From positions 5,679,501 through 5,743,500 of the forward strand of contig NZ_CP073653.1 of the NCBI RefSeq assembly GCF_018223745.1: a DNA stretch of 64,000 bases, given 5' to 3'. Position 1 is the first letter of the stretch; every line of letters begins with the position of its first letter. The notes under the pieces were generated by a model, which searched no databases, had not been told where the DNA came from, and worked only from the letters and a program-made list of their open reading frames with translations. Shown in pieces: positions 9,303 to 18,394 of this stretch. Made by a program: the position numbers and the translations under genes. Source of the DNA: Clostridium beijerinckii (GTDB lineage Bacteria > Bacillota > Clostridia > Clostridiales > Clostridiaceae).

Positions 9303-9665
9303 ATGAGTGATTATATGCGTTATAATAAAGAATTCCCTGATGATAATATCTATGAAACAGAGTGTCCTGTTATATATGCACTTGATATTTTAGGTCAAAA
9401 ATGGAAATTACCTATCATGTGGTATTTATCAAGTAAAGATTCTACTAGATATAATGAATTAAAACGAAAAGTTAAAGGTGTTACTAACATGATGCTTACA
9501 AAGTCCTTAAAGGAATTAGAAGAACATAAGCTAATTGTTAGAACTCAATATGAAACTATTCCCCCTAGGGTTGAATATTCTTTGACAGAAAGAGGAAAAG
9601 CCTTACTTCCTACATTAAAGGAATTATATGTATGGGGCGAAGATCAACTTAAACTTGATAAATAA
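9303..9665 (+). CDS. HxlR family transcriptional regulator
   Basis: Winged-helix regulator of about 120 residues. It has the family core CPVIYALDILGQKWKLPIMW, the recognition region RYNELKRKVKGVTNMMLTKS, and the wing PPRVEYSLTERG. The start is placed at 9303 by GGAG 8 bases upstream; the frame extends 20 codons further up without a site. It probably controls the divergent flavin reductase; the 130-base spacer holds AT-rich dyads such as AGTATAAAAAGTATACT near 9265. Many HxlR proteins sense aldehydes or quinones; the signal here is unknown. Confidence 0.9.
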   Translation: MSDYMRYNKEFPDDNIYETECPVIYALDILGQKWKLPIMWYLSSKDSTRYNELKRKVKGVTNMMLTKSLKELEEHKLIVRTQYETIPPRVEYSLTERGKALLPTLKELYVWGEDQLKLDK

Positions 9666-9708
9666 ATTTTTAAAATACTTCTTATTTATCTCCGTATATT
9701 ATATATTA

Positions 9709-9746
9709 ACAGGTGGTTTAAATCTATATTGAAACCACCTGTTTTG
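9709..9746 (+). terminator. Terminator after hxlR-type gene
   Basis: ACAGGTGGTTT pairs perfectly with AAACCACCTGT around a 12-base loop, followed by TTTTG. It separates the regulator from the convergent GH43 gene. Confidence 0.8.
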
Positions 9747-9786
9747 ACATATGAACCATTTATGATAATGCAATTGGGATTTTAAC

Positions 9787-11394
9787 TTATCTCACCTCTA
9801 CATATGAAAAATAATCAAAATCTGCATACTTATTCATACCCGATAAGTCCTGACACGCAATTCCTATAAAAGCACCGGTGAAAGCCCATGAACCTTTGAT
9901 AGCATCATCTGACAATGTACTTGCGTCATAAACTTTGCCTATAGGCCTCCACTCGTTCTTATTGGTAGCAAAGAAAAATCTAAGTTGCCCAAAATTCACT
10001 TCCACTTTTAGATAAATACGTTCTACATCAGTTATCAAGATGTTATCATCCTGAGTCATGGACTCTGATAAATCATTATTTATGCTAGCTAGAACCCCTA
10101 TGCATTTGCCTCCTAATTCTTCATCCATGCTTATCCTCAAATAATAATAGTTTTCTGTGTTGTAATAGCAAATTAATCCTGCAAGCTGCAAGGTTGTTTC
10201 AGGTTCAAATTCAACACAGGTTTCGGCAGAATAAACAAAGTTCTGCTGACGTCTTGCTATCATACTTTGTGTAAACTTGGAAAACATTGATTCTTTTCCA
10301 TATAACCTTAAAAATCCTGGCCTTTCAGTAAGTGACATAAAGGTTTCCGCAGGAACTCTTAAGGACTGAAAATTTATATTTAGTAAAGTATTATTAAAAT
10401 CGTCATACTGTGAAACTAAGACATCTTCTTCATTATTTGATTCACTTTCACTGTTATTGTTAATTTCTATTTCCCAAGACGGTAAGTTATCTGTGTCAGA
10501 ACATAAATAAAGCCAATCATCTTCACGCCATTCCACCTTTTGTATAGCCGTTTCTCTTCCTAGAATGCAGCGATCTGTTTCAGGAAGAGGCCTTCCACAA
10601 AGATGAACCATAAACCATTCATTATTAGGACCTTCCACAATGCTTGCATGTCCTGCTTTTTGAAGAACTTTATGCATATCACTTCCCACAGAAGTAAGAA
10701 TTGGATTTTGTGGATGAACCTTATAGGGACCCGTAAGTTTTCTCGAACGAGCAAGTGTTACTGCATGTTCATAACTAGTGCCTCCTTCAGCCGCCATCAA
10801 ATAATAGTAATCATTATGCTTATATATATGAGGACCCTCAGAGCAACCCAAATCTGTCCCTTTAAAAATATTAATTACAGGGCCAGTAAGGCATTTGTTT
10901 TTTTTATCATATTCTTGTAAAAGGTGACCAGCAAAATTATTCTTTCCTATACGATTATCCCATTTCATGTTTATAAGCCACTTTTTTCCGTCATCGTCAT
11001 GGAATAGAGATGGATCAAAACCACTCGAATTAAGATAAACAGGCTCTGACCACTCACCACAAATATCACTTGAGGTTACCAGATAATTATGGGTATCTTT
11101 AATATGTCCATTGTTGTTTACTATTGTATATATTAAGTAAAAGATACCTTTATTATAGGACAAACATGGCGCCCAAATTCCACCTGAATCAGGGGTTCCT
11201 AACATATTTAGCTGAGAGACTCTATTCAATGGATGTGCTATAAGCTCCCAATTCACTAGATCTTTGGAATGATGAATTTGAACTCCTGGAAACCATTCAA
11301 AAGTAGAGGTTGCAATATAATAATTGTCCTCAGCTTTACATATAGATGGATCTGGATTAAAGCCCTTTAAGATTGGGTTTTTAATTTTTAACAT
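9787..11394 (-). CDS. GH43 beta-xylosidase (two-domain, XynB type)
   Basis: Glycoside hydrolase family 43, about 535 residues, cytoplasmic (no signal peptide). It should release xylose or arabinose from xylo-oligosaccharides by inversion. The five-blade propeller has the expected acids: base D15 in NPDPS, the pKa-modulating Asp in GFDPSLFHDDDG, and the acid Glu in CSEGPHIYK. The C-terminal about 200 residues match the beta-sandwich domain of two-domain GH43 xylosidases. The start at 11394 has AAGGAGG. It follows the other GH43 gene in the same direction with a terminator-like hairpin between. Confidence 0.92.
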   Translation of the reverse strand: MLKIKNPILKGFNPDPSICKAEDNYYIATSTFEWFPGVQIHHSKDLVNWELIAHPLNRVSQLNMLGTPDSGGIWAPCLSYNKGIFYLIYTIVNNNGHIKDTHNYLVTSSDICGEWSEPVYLNSSGFDPSLFHDDDGKKWLINMKWDNRIGKNNFAGHLLQEYDKKNKCLTGPVINIFKGTDLGCSEGPHIYKHNDYYYLMAAEGGTSYEHAVTLARSRKLTGPYKVHPQNPILTSVGSDMHKVLQKAGHASIVEGPNNEWFMVHLCGRPLPETDRCILGRETAIQKVEWREDDWLYLCSDTDNLPSWEIEINNNSESESNNEEDVLVSQYDDFNNTLLNINFQSLRVPAETFMSLTERPGFLRLYGKESMFSKFTQSMIARRQQNFVYSAETCVEFEPETTLQLAGLICYYNTENYYYLRISMDEELGGKCIGVLASINNDLSESMTQDDNILITDVERIYLKVEVNFGQLRFFFATNKNEWRPIGKVYDASTLSDDAIKGSWAFTGAFIGIACQDLSGMNKYADFDYFSYVEVR

Positions 11395-11449
11395 AATTCT
11401 CCTCCTTAAGTTAAGAATTTTATACATAAACAGACTATATAAAATATTA

Positions 11450-11488
11450 AAAAGCCTGACTCCAATGGACTATTGAAATCAGACCTTA
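11450..11488 (-). terminator. Terminator or attenuating hairpin between the GH43 genes
   Basis: On the minus strand AAGGTCTGA pairs with TCAGGCTT (two wobbles) and is followed by TTTTAATATTTTA. It lies between two genes in the same direction, so it probably lowers expression of the distal gene rather than separating units fully. Confidence 0.55.
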
Positions 11489-11596
11489 GCATCATAATTT
11501 TTCATTATTTCTCCTGTCTACTTGACAGGGTGAATTTCAAATATGAAGTACCTTTCTATAAACTTTCAAGATACATATTTATTATAATTTAGATTA

Positions 11597-12574
11597 TTAA
11601 GATAACTCTACTTTTTGTAAAGTACCATCATCATTGTACTTTATTTCAGTGTATTTTACACAACGTTTGTTGTCTGCTCCACCTGATAAAGAACTATCAT
11701 GATAGAATAAATACCATTTATCTTGGAACTCAACAATTGAGTGATGAGTTGTCCAACCAATTACAGGATCAAGTATTTTTCCTTTAAATGTATAAGGTCC
11801 CTTTGGATTCTTACTCATAGCATATACTATGCAATGTGTGCTACCAGTAGAGTATGAAAGATAATAATTTCCATCATATTTATGAACCCATGGTCCTTCA
11901 AAATATCTTCTTTCTTCATCACCAGCAAGTATAGGATTTCCATCTTCATCAACAATTGATATCTCCTCTGGAGCTTCTTTAAATGTAAGCATATCATCAT
12001 TTAATTCAGCTACTCTTGGTCCTATAGCAGGTGCTGTAGCAGCAGGACCGTCTCCATCTGGATTAAAAGTGCCAGTTCGCCATTTTTCTAGCTGTCCTCC
12101 CCAAAGGCCTCCAAAATAAACATATGATCTATTATCGTCATCCATTAAAACAGCAGGATCAATGCTATAGCTTCCAGGTATATAACTTTCTTGCGCTTTG
12201 AATGGTCCAGAAGGAGATTCACTAGTAGCTACTCCAAGTCTAAAGATATCTTCTTTATCTCTTGCTGGGAAAAACAAGTAATAAGTTCCATTCTTATAAG
12301 CAGCATCTGGAGCCCATAATTGTTTACTTGCCCATGGAATGTCTTTTAAGTGCAGTGCTTCTCCATTATCGATACAAGGTGAATTAGTATCATCAAGAGA
12401 TAAAATATGGTAATCTTCCATGTTATATTGGTCACCATTATCGTTTGAAATCTGTACTTGGTCAAGATCATGAGAAGGATAGATGTAGATCTTACCTTCA
12501 AATACATGTGCAGAAGGATCTGCCGTATAAATATGAGTTACTAGAGGTTCGTTTTGTTTTGCAATATTTTTCAT
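11597..12574 (-). CDS. GH43 xylosidase/arabinofuranosidase (single domain)
   Basis: A 325-residue cytoplasmic GH43 enzyme, the size of the bifunctional xylosidase/arabinosidase group. Catalytic residues are visible: base D19 in YTADPSAH, modulator Asp in SIDPAVLMDDD, acid Glu in YFEGPWVHKY. It should cut short arabinoxylan fragments after import. It is preceded by the GH3 gene and followed by the two-domain GH43 gene, forming a hemicellulose set. Xylosidase versus arabinosidase preference cannot be read from sequence. Confidence 0.9.
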   Translation of the reverse strand: MKNIAKQNEPLVTHIYTADPSAHVFEGKIYIYPSHDLDQVQISNDNGDQYNMEDYHILSLDDTNSPCIDNGEALHLKDIPWASKQLWAPDAAYKNGTYYLFFPARDKEDIFRLGVATSESPSGPFKAQESYIPGSYSIDPAVLMDDDNRSYVYFGGLWGGQLEKWRTGTFNPDGDGPAATAPAIGPRVAELNDDMLTFKEAPEEISIVDEDGNPILAGDEERRYFEGPWVHKYDGNYYLSYSTGSTHCIVYAMSKNPKGPYTFKGKILDPVIGWTTHHSIVEFQDKWYLFYHDSSLSGGADNKRCVKYTEIKYNDDGTLQKVELS

Positions 12575-12669
12575 ATGATTCTCTCCTATCTTTTCTTTGA
12601 ATATTTATTTCCATACTAACTTACATTTTTGTAATTATAATTTGTCTGTTTAATATATAATTTAAATCT

Positions 12670-14799
12670 CTATATTAATTCAATATTTGCTTCCAATGGC
12701 GCTACTGAGGTAAGCTCAAAGCTTCTCTTATCTGGTTGTGATACCCCTACAAATAATTTGAATTTCTTACTATCAAGAAGCCTTTCTCCGTCATCATTTA
12801 CAACTTCGAATGATTTCTTATTCAATTTTATTGTTACAATGTTGCTTTCTCCTTTTTTCAATGAAACGCGTTTGAATCCTGCTAGGCTATGATTTAATAC
12901 AGCATATTTTGATTCTATATCTTTTACATAACATTGAACTACTTCTTCAATATCATATTCCCCAGTATTTTTAATATCTATGCTAATATCAAAACTCTCA
13001 AAGCCAGGTTTAACAGAAGGCACTTGTAAATTAGATAATTCTACTGTTGAATAAGTTAAACCATACCCAAATGGATATAAACTCTCATGTTCTAAATATC
13101 TATAAGTTCTTCCCTTCATTGAGTAGTCAGTAAATTCAGGGAGATTAGCAGTATCTTTATAAAAAGTTACTGGCAACTTACCACTTGGAGAACATTTTCC
13201 AAATAATATATCTGCTACAGCAGTACCTCCATGACTACCTGGATACCATGCATTTAAAATGGCTGCACATTTTTCTTCTGCACCATTTAGTGTTAAAGCA
13301 CTTCCAGCTCCAAGGACAACAATAACTGGCTTTCCAACCTCAAGTACTTTTTCGAGTAAATTTTGTTGCCTTCCTGGCAAGTTCAAATTCTCTTTGTCTC
13401 CTGCCCCGTAGCTATTACCCGCATCCCCTTGTTCTCCTTCAATTGTGGAATCTAATCCTAGGCATAATACAACTACATCAGATCTTTCTGCTACTGAAAT
13501 CGCTTCAGATAATCTATCATCTGGCCTTGCTAAGTCTTCCACTTTATCTTTAAATAGGTGACATCCTTCAGAGTAATATACTCTCACATCATCACCAACT
13601 GCATTATGAATTCCTTCTAATATTGTTGTATACTTAGATGCTGTTCCAGAGTAATTCCCCTTTAACATTATTTCGCTATTTGCATTAGGACCAATTACTG
13701 CTATTGACTTTAAATTTGACTTATCTAATGGAAGAGTTCCATTATTCTTTAGCAATACCATAGATTTTCTAGAAGCTATTAAGGCAATTTCATTATGATC
13801 TTTACAATCGTTTACCTCATACGGTATCTTGTTATATTCACACTCTTCATCAAACATACCTAATTTAAATCTTGTTGTCATCAATCTTTCTGCAGCTGTA
13901 GTTATTTGTTCTTCAGTTACTAAACCTTCTTTATATGCTAATAACAAATTAAGATACATATTTCCACAGTTAAGATCACAGCCATTTTCTATTGCTAATG
14001 CCACTGATTCAGTTGCTGTGCTAGTAATCATATGATGCATATGGAAATCTACAAGAGCCCAACAGTCAGATACTACATGTCCTTTAAATTCCCATTTGCC
14101 TCTTAGAATATCTTTTAAAAGAGTTTTACTGCCACAACATGGCTCCCCATTTGTACGATTATATGCTCCCATTACACTTTCAACATTTGCCTCTTTTACA
14201 CATGCCTCAAATGCTGGTAAATATGTCTCATATAGATCCTTCTTGTTAACTACCGCATTAAATTCATGCCTTAACCTTTCTGGTCCGCTATGAACTGCAA
14301 AATGTTTTGCACAAGCAACTAACTTTAAATATTTTCCTTCTCCTTGCAATCCTTTTATGAATGCAACCCCTAATCTAGATGTTAAATAAGGGTCTTCCCC
14401 GTAAGTTTCATGTCCACGTCCCCATCTAGGATCTCTAAAAATATTTATATTGGGAGACCAATAAGTTAATCCCTTATATATGCCTCTGTCGTCTTTTTTG
14501 CTGTATTCATTGTATTTAGCACGTCCCTCTGTAGCAATAATATTTGCAACCTTTCCCAGGAATTCATCATCAAATATAGCGGCTAAACCAATCGCTTGAG
14601 GAAACACAGTTGCTGTTCCAGCTCTAGCTACCCCATGAAGACCTTCATTCCACCAATTATACTCAGGTACATTTAAGTGCTTTATTGCTGGTGATTGATA
14701 AGTTAATTGCTCCGCTTTTTCTTGTAATGTCATCTTAGATACTAATTCTTTTGCTGCCTTTACTGCAAATTCATGAGTATTTTCTTGCTCACCATTCAT
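12670..14799 (-). CDS. GH3 beta-xylosidase/beta-glucosidase
   Basis: A 709-residue GH3 enzyme without signal peptide. It has the (beta/alpha)8 domain with CAKHFAVHSGPE substrate loop, nucleophile D245 in VVSDCWAL, an alpha/beta sandwich second domain, and a C-terminal fibronectin-III-like domain. The N-terminal motif YNWWNEGLHGVAR and the SDCWA nucleophile context are typical of the xylosidase branch of GH3, so beta-xylosidase is favoured. A GAGGG site precedes the ATG. First gene of the cluster, transcribed away from the AraC regulator. Confidence 0.9.
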   Translation of the reverse strand: MNGEQENTHEFAVKAAKELVSKMTLQEKAEQLTYQSPAIKHLNVPEYNWWNEGLHGVARAGTATVFPQAIGLAAIFDDEFLGKVANIIATEGRAKYNEYSKKDDRGIYKGLTYWSPNINIFRDPRWGRGHETYGEDPYLTSRLGVAFIKGLQGEGKYLKLVACAKHFAVHSGPERLRHEFNAVVNKKDLYETYLPAFEACVKEANVESVMGAYNRTNGEPCCGSKTLLKDILRGKWEFKGHVVSDCWALVDFHMHHMITSTATESVALAIENGCDLNCGNMYLNLLLAYKEGLVTEEQITTAAERLMTTRFKLGMFDEECEYNKIPYEVNDCKDHNEIALIASRKSMVLLKNNGTLPLDKSNLKSIAVIGPNANSEIMLKGNYSGTASKYTTILEGIHNAVGDDVRVYYSEGCHLFKDKVEDLARPDDRLSEAISVAERSDVVVLCLGLDSTIEGEQGDAGNSYGAGDKENLNLPGRQQNLLEKVLEVGKPVIVVLGAGSALTLNGAEEKCAAILNAWYPGSHGGTAVADILFGKCSPSGKLPVTFYKDTANLPEFTDYSMKGRTYRYLEHESLYPFGYGLTYSTVELSNLQVPSVKPGFESFDISIDIKNTGEYDIEEVVQCYVKDIESKYAVLNHSLAGFKRVSLKKGESNIVTIKLNKKSFEVVNDDGERLLDSKKFKLFVGVSQPDKRSFELTSVAPLEANIELI

Positions 14800-14949
14800 C
14801 TATATCCCTCTATTCCTTAAATATTTATGGAGATTAAAATCTATAATACAATATTCAATTTGTAATTTAATAATATAAAATTTATGGTTGACTTAACAAG
14901 AAAGTATTTATATAATTGTAGACAAAATTTACTCTCTTGGAGGTATTCT

Positions 14950-15720
14950 ATGTTAAAATACGAGTCGCACCACTTTGGAGAAAACACTCTTTTTTCCCAC
15001 TACCATCCAATTAATCTTAATTACCCTGTTCATCTACATCGAAGCTTCGAGTTCATATCTGTTATTGATGGAGATCTTCAAATTTCTGTTAATAATAGAA
15101 ATCTTGAAGTAAAAAAGGATGAATGTATATTAATTTTGCCTTACGAAATCCACTCTCTCTCAACTAAAAAGTACTCTGATGCTCGTATTTGCATATTTTC
15201 CCCCGAATATGTAAAAACATTTGACAGCATGATCTATGGTAAATTTCTCGAAAATCCAGTCTTTAATTTATCACATAACGCGCGAGCTCTTATACTAGAC
15301 AAAATTTTCAGAGATAATGTCAATGTTCTCGAGATGAAAGCTTGTCTTTATTTGCTTTGTTCTGAAGTTATGGAACATACGCAATTACTTATAAGCGTGA
15401 AAAATGATTATGAATTATTACATAAAATCCTTAACTATATTCAAAATAATTTTACTAAAGATATCTCATTAAAAAGCATTGCAGATGAATTTTGCTACAG
15501 TTACAATTACCTATCCAAATATTTAAATAATGTACTCGGAATATCGTTTGTTGATTTTGTTAATCAAAATAGAATTAATTACGCGGCATATTTATTAAAA
15601 AATACAGAAGACCCGATTACTGATATTACTTATAAATGTGGCTACTCAAGCATCCGTTCATTTAATAGAAACTTTCTTAAGATTATGAATATGACTCCAA
15701 AAACTTATAGAAACTTTTAA
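14950..15720 (+). CDS. AraC family regulator of the xylosidase cluster
   Basis: About 256 residues: an N-terminal cupin-type sugar-sensing domain (VHLHRSFEFISVIDGDLQIS, LILPYEIHSL) and a C-terminal double helix-turn-helix (ISLKSIADEFCYSYNYLSKY; ITDITYKCGYSSIRSFNRNF; MTPKTYR). The start at 14950 has TTGGAGG; the frame is open 22 codons upstream without a site. Divergent from the GH3 gene with about 150 bases between, so it is the likely activator of that cluster, responding to xylose or an oligosaccharide (inference). Confidence 0.92.
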   Translation: MLKYESHHFGENTLFSHYHPINLNYPVHLHRSFEFISVIDGDLQISVNNRNLEVKKDECILILPYEIHSLSTKKYSDARICIFSPEYVKTFDSMIYGKFLENPVFNLSHNARALILDKIFRDNVNVLEMKACLYLLCSEVMEHTQLLISVKNDYELLHKILNYIQNNFTKDISLKSIADEFCYSYNYLSKYLNNVLGISFVDFVNQNRINYAAYLLKNTEDPITDITYKCGYSSIRSFNRNFLKIMNMTPKTYRNF

Positions 15721-15891
15721 TCTACAGTTAATTAAATACCACATAATAGCAGTTTCAGTATTCTCAAACGTCTATAAATAAGATTACTCTTTTATCTATT
15801 ATGTAGATTTTAACTTAATCATAATGATATACTAAAGGAAAAGTAATTTTATACGCATAAGAATTATTTTTATAGACGGGAAGTGTTAAAA

Positions 15892-16605
15892 ATGCAAAGT
15901 AATATAAACCTCTCAGAGCTTGAAAAAATAATATTGAATAAAATACATGAGCATATCAGCAAAAATGAAAGGGTTGGAATAAATGGAGTTGCACAAGAAT
16001 GCTTTGTTTCAAAAGCAGCAATTATAAAATTATCGAAGAAACTTGGCTACAGCGGATATAGTGAAATGTATTATACAATTCTTGCCTCTACTAATAATGC
16101 ACTCAAATTGGACTTTTCGAATAATATTGTTAGTACTTATGAAAGTGAGACTTTAACAATTCATGTTAATATGCTTGTGGAATTACTAAGAGAATATAGC
16201 GAAAAAAGAATCTATCTTGATTCCCTAGGCTTTTGCGACAGTGCTAAGGAATATTACTTACAAAAATTATTATCATTTGGATTTGATGCCGCTAGCAGCT
16301 ATCATTACGAAGCATTCAGTAAGAATAAATCTGGACTTTATTTTTTTCTTTCTTATTCTGGGGCAAGGTCAGAAGTTCTTGAAAAGGTTAACGTAGCTAT
16401 AGAGAATAATTTTAAAGTTGTAGCCTTTACTTCAACTAAAGATTCTCCATTGGGCAAAATAGCTCATATGACAATAGAGGTTGCTGGAACAAAATCAGAT
16501 AAAGAGCATTACCTACCTAATTTTTTCACTTCAAATTTAATAATCTTATTAGAATTAGCATTAAGCAAATATTCTAATAAATATTTATCGCCACAAAGAA
16601 ACTAG
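15892..16605 (+). CDS. RpiR family regulator, alpha-glucoside module 1
   Basis: N-terminal helix-turn-helix (GINGVAQECFVSKAAIIKLS, then KLGYSGYSEM) followed by an SIS sugar-phosphate-binding domain (LDSLGFCDSAKEYYLQKL, FLSYSGARSEVLEKV). GGGAAG sits 8 bases before the ATG at 15892; a GTG nine bases upstream is also in frame. It precedes the PTS and GH4 genes in the same direction and probably controls them in response to a phosphorylated sugar. Confidence 0.88.
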   Translation: MQSNINLSELEKIILNKIHEHISKNERVGINGVAQECFVSKAAIIKLSKKLGYSGYSEMYYTILASTNNALKLDFSNNIVSTYESETLTIHVNMLVELLREYSEKRIYLDSLGFCDSAKEYYLQKLLSFGFDAASSYHYEAFSKNKSGLYFFLSYSGARSEVLEKVNVAIENNFKVVAFTSTKDSPLGKIAHMTIEVAGTKSDKEHYLPNFFTSNLIILLELALSKYSNKYLSPQRN

Positions 16606-16646
16606 TGTCTATAAACTCAATTAAATATGATATTTACTCCATGAAA

Positions 16647-16704
16647 GGTCTGTTAAAAGTAGATTACTTTGTAAAACTCTTTACAATGTTCACTTCTAAC
16701 AGAT
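16647..16704 (+). other. Long hairpin in leader between rpiR and PTS gene
   Basis: Outer arms GTCTGTTAAAAGT and ACTTCTAACAGATC pair with one mismatch; a nested stem ACTTTGTAAA/TTTACAATGT caps it. No T-run follows at once, so this is more likely an RNA-processing, attenuation or antiterminator-type structure than a simple terminator. Just downstream, AGTGAACTTTTTCACT at about 16724-16739 is a possible operator dyad. Confidence 0.45.
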
Positions 16705-16831
16705 CTTCTTATATTTGTAGTTCAGTGAACTTTTTCACTAAAAGTAAACATTATCATAGAAGTGGCAATTCCATTGATACTCTATATATTCTAGTGTATT
16801 CTAAAGACAAATAAAAGGAGGTACATATTAT

Positions 16832-18373
16832 ATGAAAGAAAAATTATTATCATTAAGTCAAAAGTTTTCACAGGCCGCAGTTCAACCTGTAATGTTTTTA
16901 GCAATCATGGGAACTGGTCTCGCTATTGCTGTCATTATGCAACTCAGCTTTATGCCATCATTTATGATTTTTATTGGAACTTTATTAAAGACCATGATGA
17001 ATGCTATGTTAAATAATCTTTCTATTATTTTCTGTGTTGGACTAACAACCGCATTTGCTAAAAATAAAAAAGTGGACGCTGCTATTATTAGTCTGATTGT
17101 GTACATTATATTTTTGGCTGGAAACAATGCATGGCTTACTTCACAAAATATGCTAGCTCAGCCTGGCGCCATGGGGTTATTTGGAACTGGGCAAAACCTT
17201 GTTTTAGGATTCCAGGTAGTAGATATGAATGTATTTTTAGGCATAATACTTGGATGTATTACTGGATACGTGTTTAATAAAGCGTCTAATATACAATTCG
17301 TAGAAATGTTTCGAGTATACGGCGGATCACGACTTGTATTTATAATTATGATACCAATTACTTTAATATTAGCAATTGTACTTAGTTATGTATGGCCTGT
17401 TATAAATTATGGCATTTCTTGTTTATCAATATTCATGAAAGGCGCAGGCGCATTAGGAGTATTCGTATATGCATTTGGTAACAGATTTTTAATTCCAACA
17501 GGATTACATCATTTATTATGGATGCCATTTTGCTTCACTGGATTTGGAGGAACTTCCCAAATTGATGGTAATACTGTTCAAGGCGCCGTAAACATTTTCT
17601 ATGCAGAAATGGGTAGTGGTGCTAATTTAACAGCTATTGATCCTTCGATAAGATTTGCTACTTTTGGATTTGCAAAAATCTTCGCAAGCTTAGGTATAGT
17701 TCTTGCTATGATAAAAACTGCAAAAACAGAAAATAAAAGCACTGTGAAAGGTTTGCTTATACCAACACTCTTCGTTTCAATGGTGGCAGGTATTACAGAG
17801 CCACTTGATTTCTCATTTCTTTTTATATCACCATTACTTTGGTTAGTACACGGATTACTCACTGGCTTTTCAGAAATGCTACTTTGGGTATTAGGATCAA
17901 GGACATATTCAATCTATGGCTTACTTGATACTATAGTTTGCAATTCTGTTATAGATCCAAAGTTATCTAAGATATACATTTTCTTTGCCGTTGGTATTGT
18001 AATGGCTATAGTATGGTACTTCACCTTTGTTTTCCTAATTAAAAAATTTGATATAAAGACACCTGGTAGAGAGGAAGAATCTCTTAATAATGATATAATC
18101 TGTGACTCCCCTGAAAGTAATAATCCTAACAATCAAAATGCCGAATTATTTATTGAAGGGCTAGGTGGTGCAGAAAATATTGTGGAAGTAAACAACTGCT
18201 TTACGCGTTTAAGAATTGATGTAAGTGACATTAACAAAGTAGATAAAGAAATAATTAGTAAAGCAAAACAAAAAGGTGTCGTTATTAAAGGGAATAACGT
18301 ACAAATTATTATTGGAATGACTGTAGAATCTGAAAAAGAAAAACTTGTTAATGTATTAAACACAAAAAAATAA
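16832..18373 (+). CDS. PTS alpha-glucoside-type EIICB, module 1
   Basis: Membrane permease and phosphotransfer protein of the glucose superfamily, 513 residues. The IIC domain has about 10 membrane segments, VYGGSRLVF and the IPTGLHHLLWMPF histidine motif, and the AGITEPLDFSFLF signature. A linker leads to a C-terminal IIB domain whose phosphoryl cysteine lies in NNCFTRLRI. No IIA domain is attached and none is encoded in this module, so it must use a IIA from elsewhere. GGAGG precedes the start. Close paralogues lie at 24385 and 43355. Confidence 0.92.
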   Translation: MKEKLLSLSQKFSQAAVQPVMFLAIMGTGLAIAVIMQLSFMPSFMIFIGTLLKTMMNAMLNNLSIIFCVGLTTAFAKNKKVDAAIISLIVYIIFLAGNNAWLTSQNMLAQPGAMGLFGTGQNLVLGFQVVDMNVFLGIILGCITGYVFNKASNIQFVEMFRVYGGSRLVFIIMIPITLILAIVLSYVWPVINYGISCLSIFMKGAGALGVFVYAFGNRFLIPTGLHHLLWMPFCFTGFGGTSQIDGNTVQGAVNIFYAEMGSGANLTAIDPSIRFATFGFAKIFASLGIVLAMIKTAKTENKSTVKGLLIPTLFVSMVAGITEPLDFSFLFISPLLWLVHGLLTGFSEMLLWVLGSRTYSIYGLLDTIVCNSVIDPKLSKIYIFFAVGIVMAIVWYFTFVFLIKKFDIKTPGREEESLNNDIICDSPESNNPNNQNAELFIEGLGGAENIVEVNNCFTRLRIDVSDINKVDKEIISKAKQKGVVIKGNNVQIIIGMTVESEKEKLVNVLNTKK

Positions 18374-18394
18374 AACTAAAAGGAGTAATGTAAA

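Noticed and set aside
16605..16814. Plus-strand ORF in the module 1 leader
   Set aside because: It reads through the hairpin and dyad, no ribosome site, no recognisable protein.
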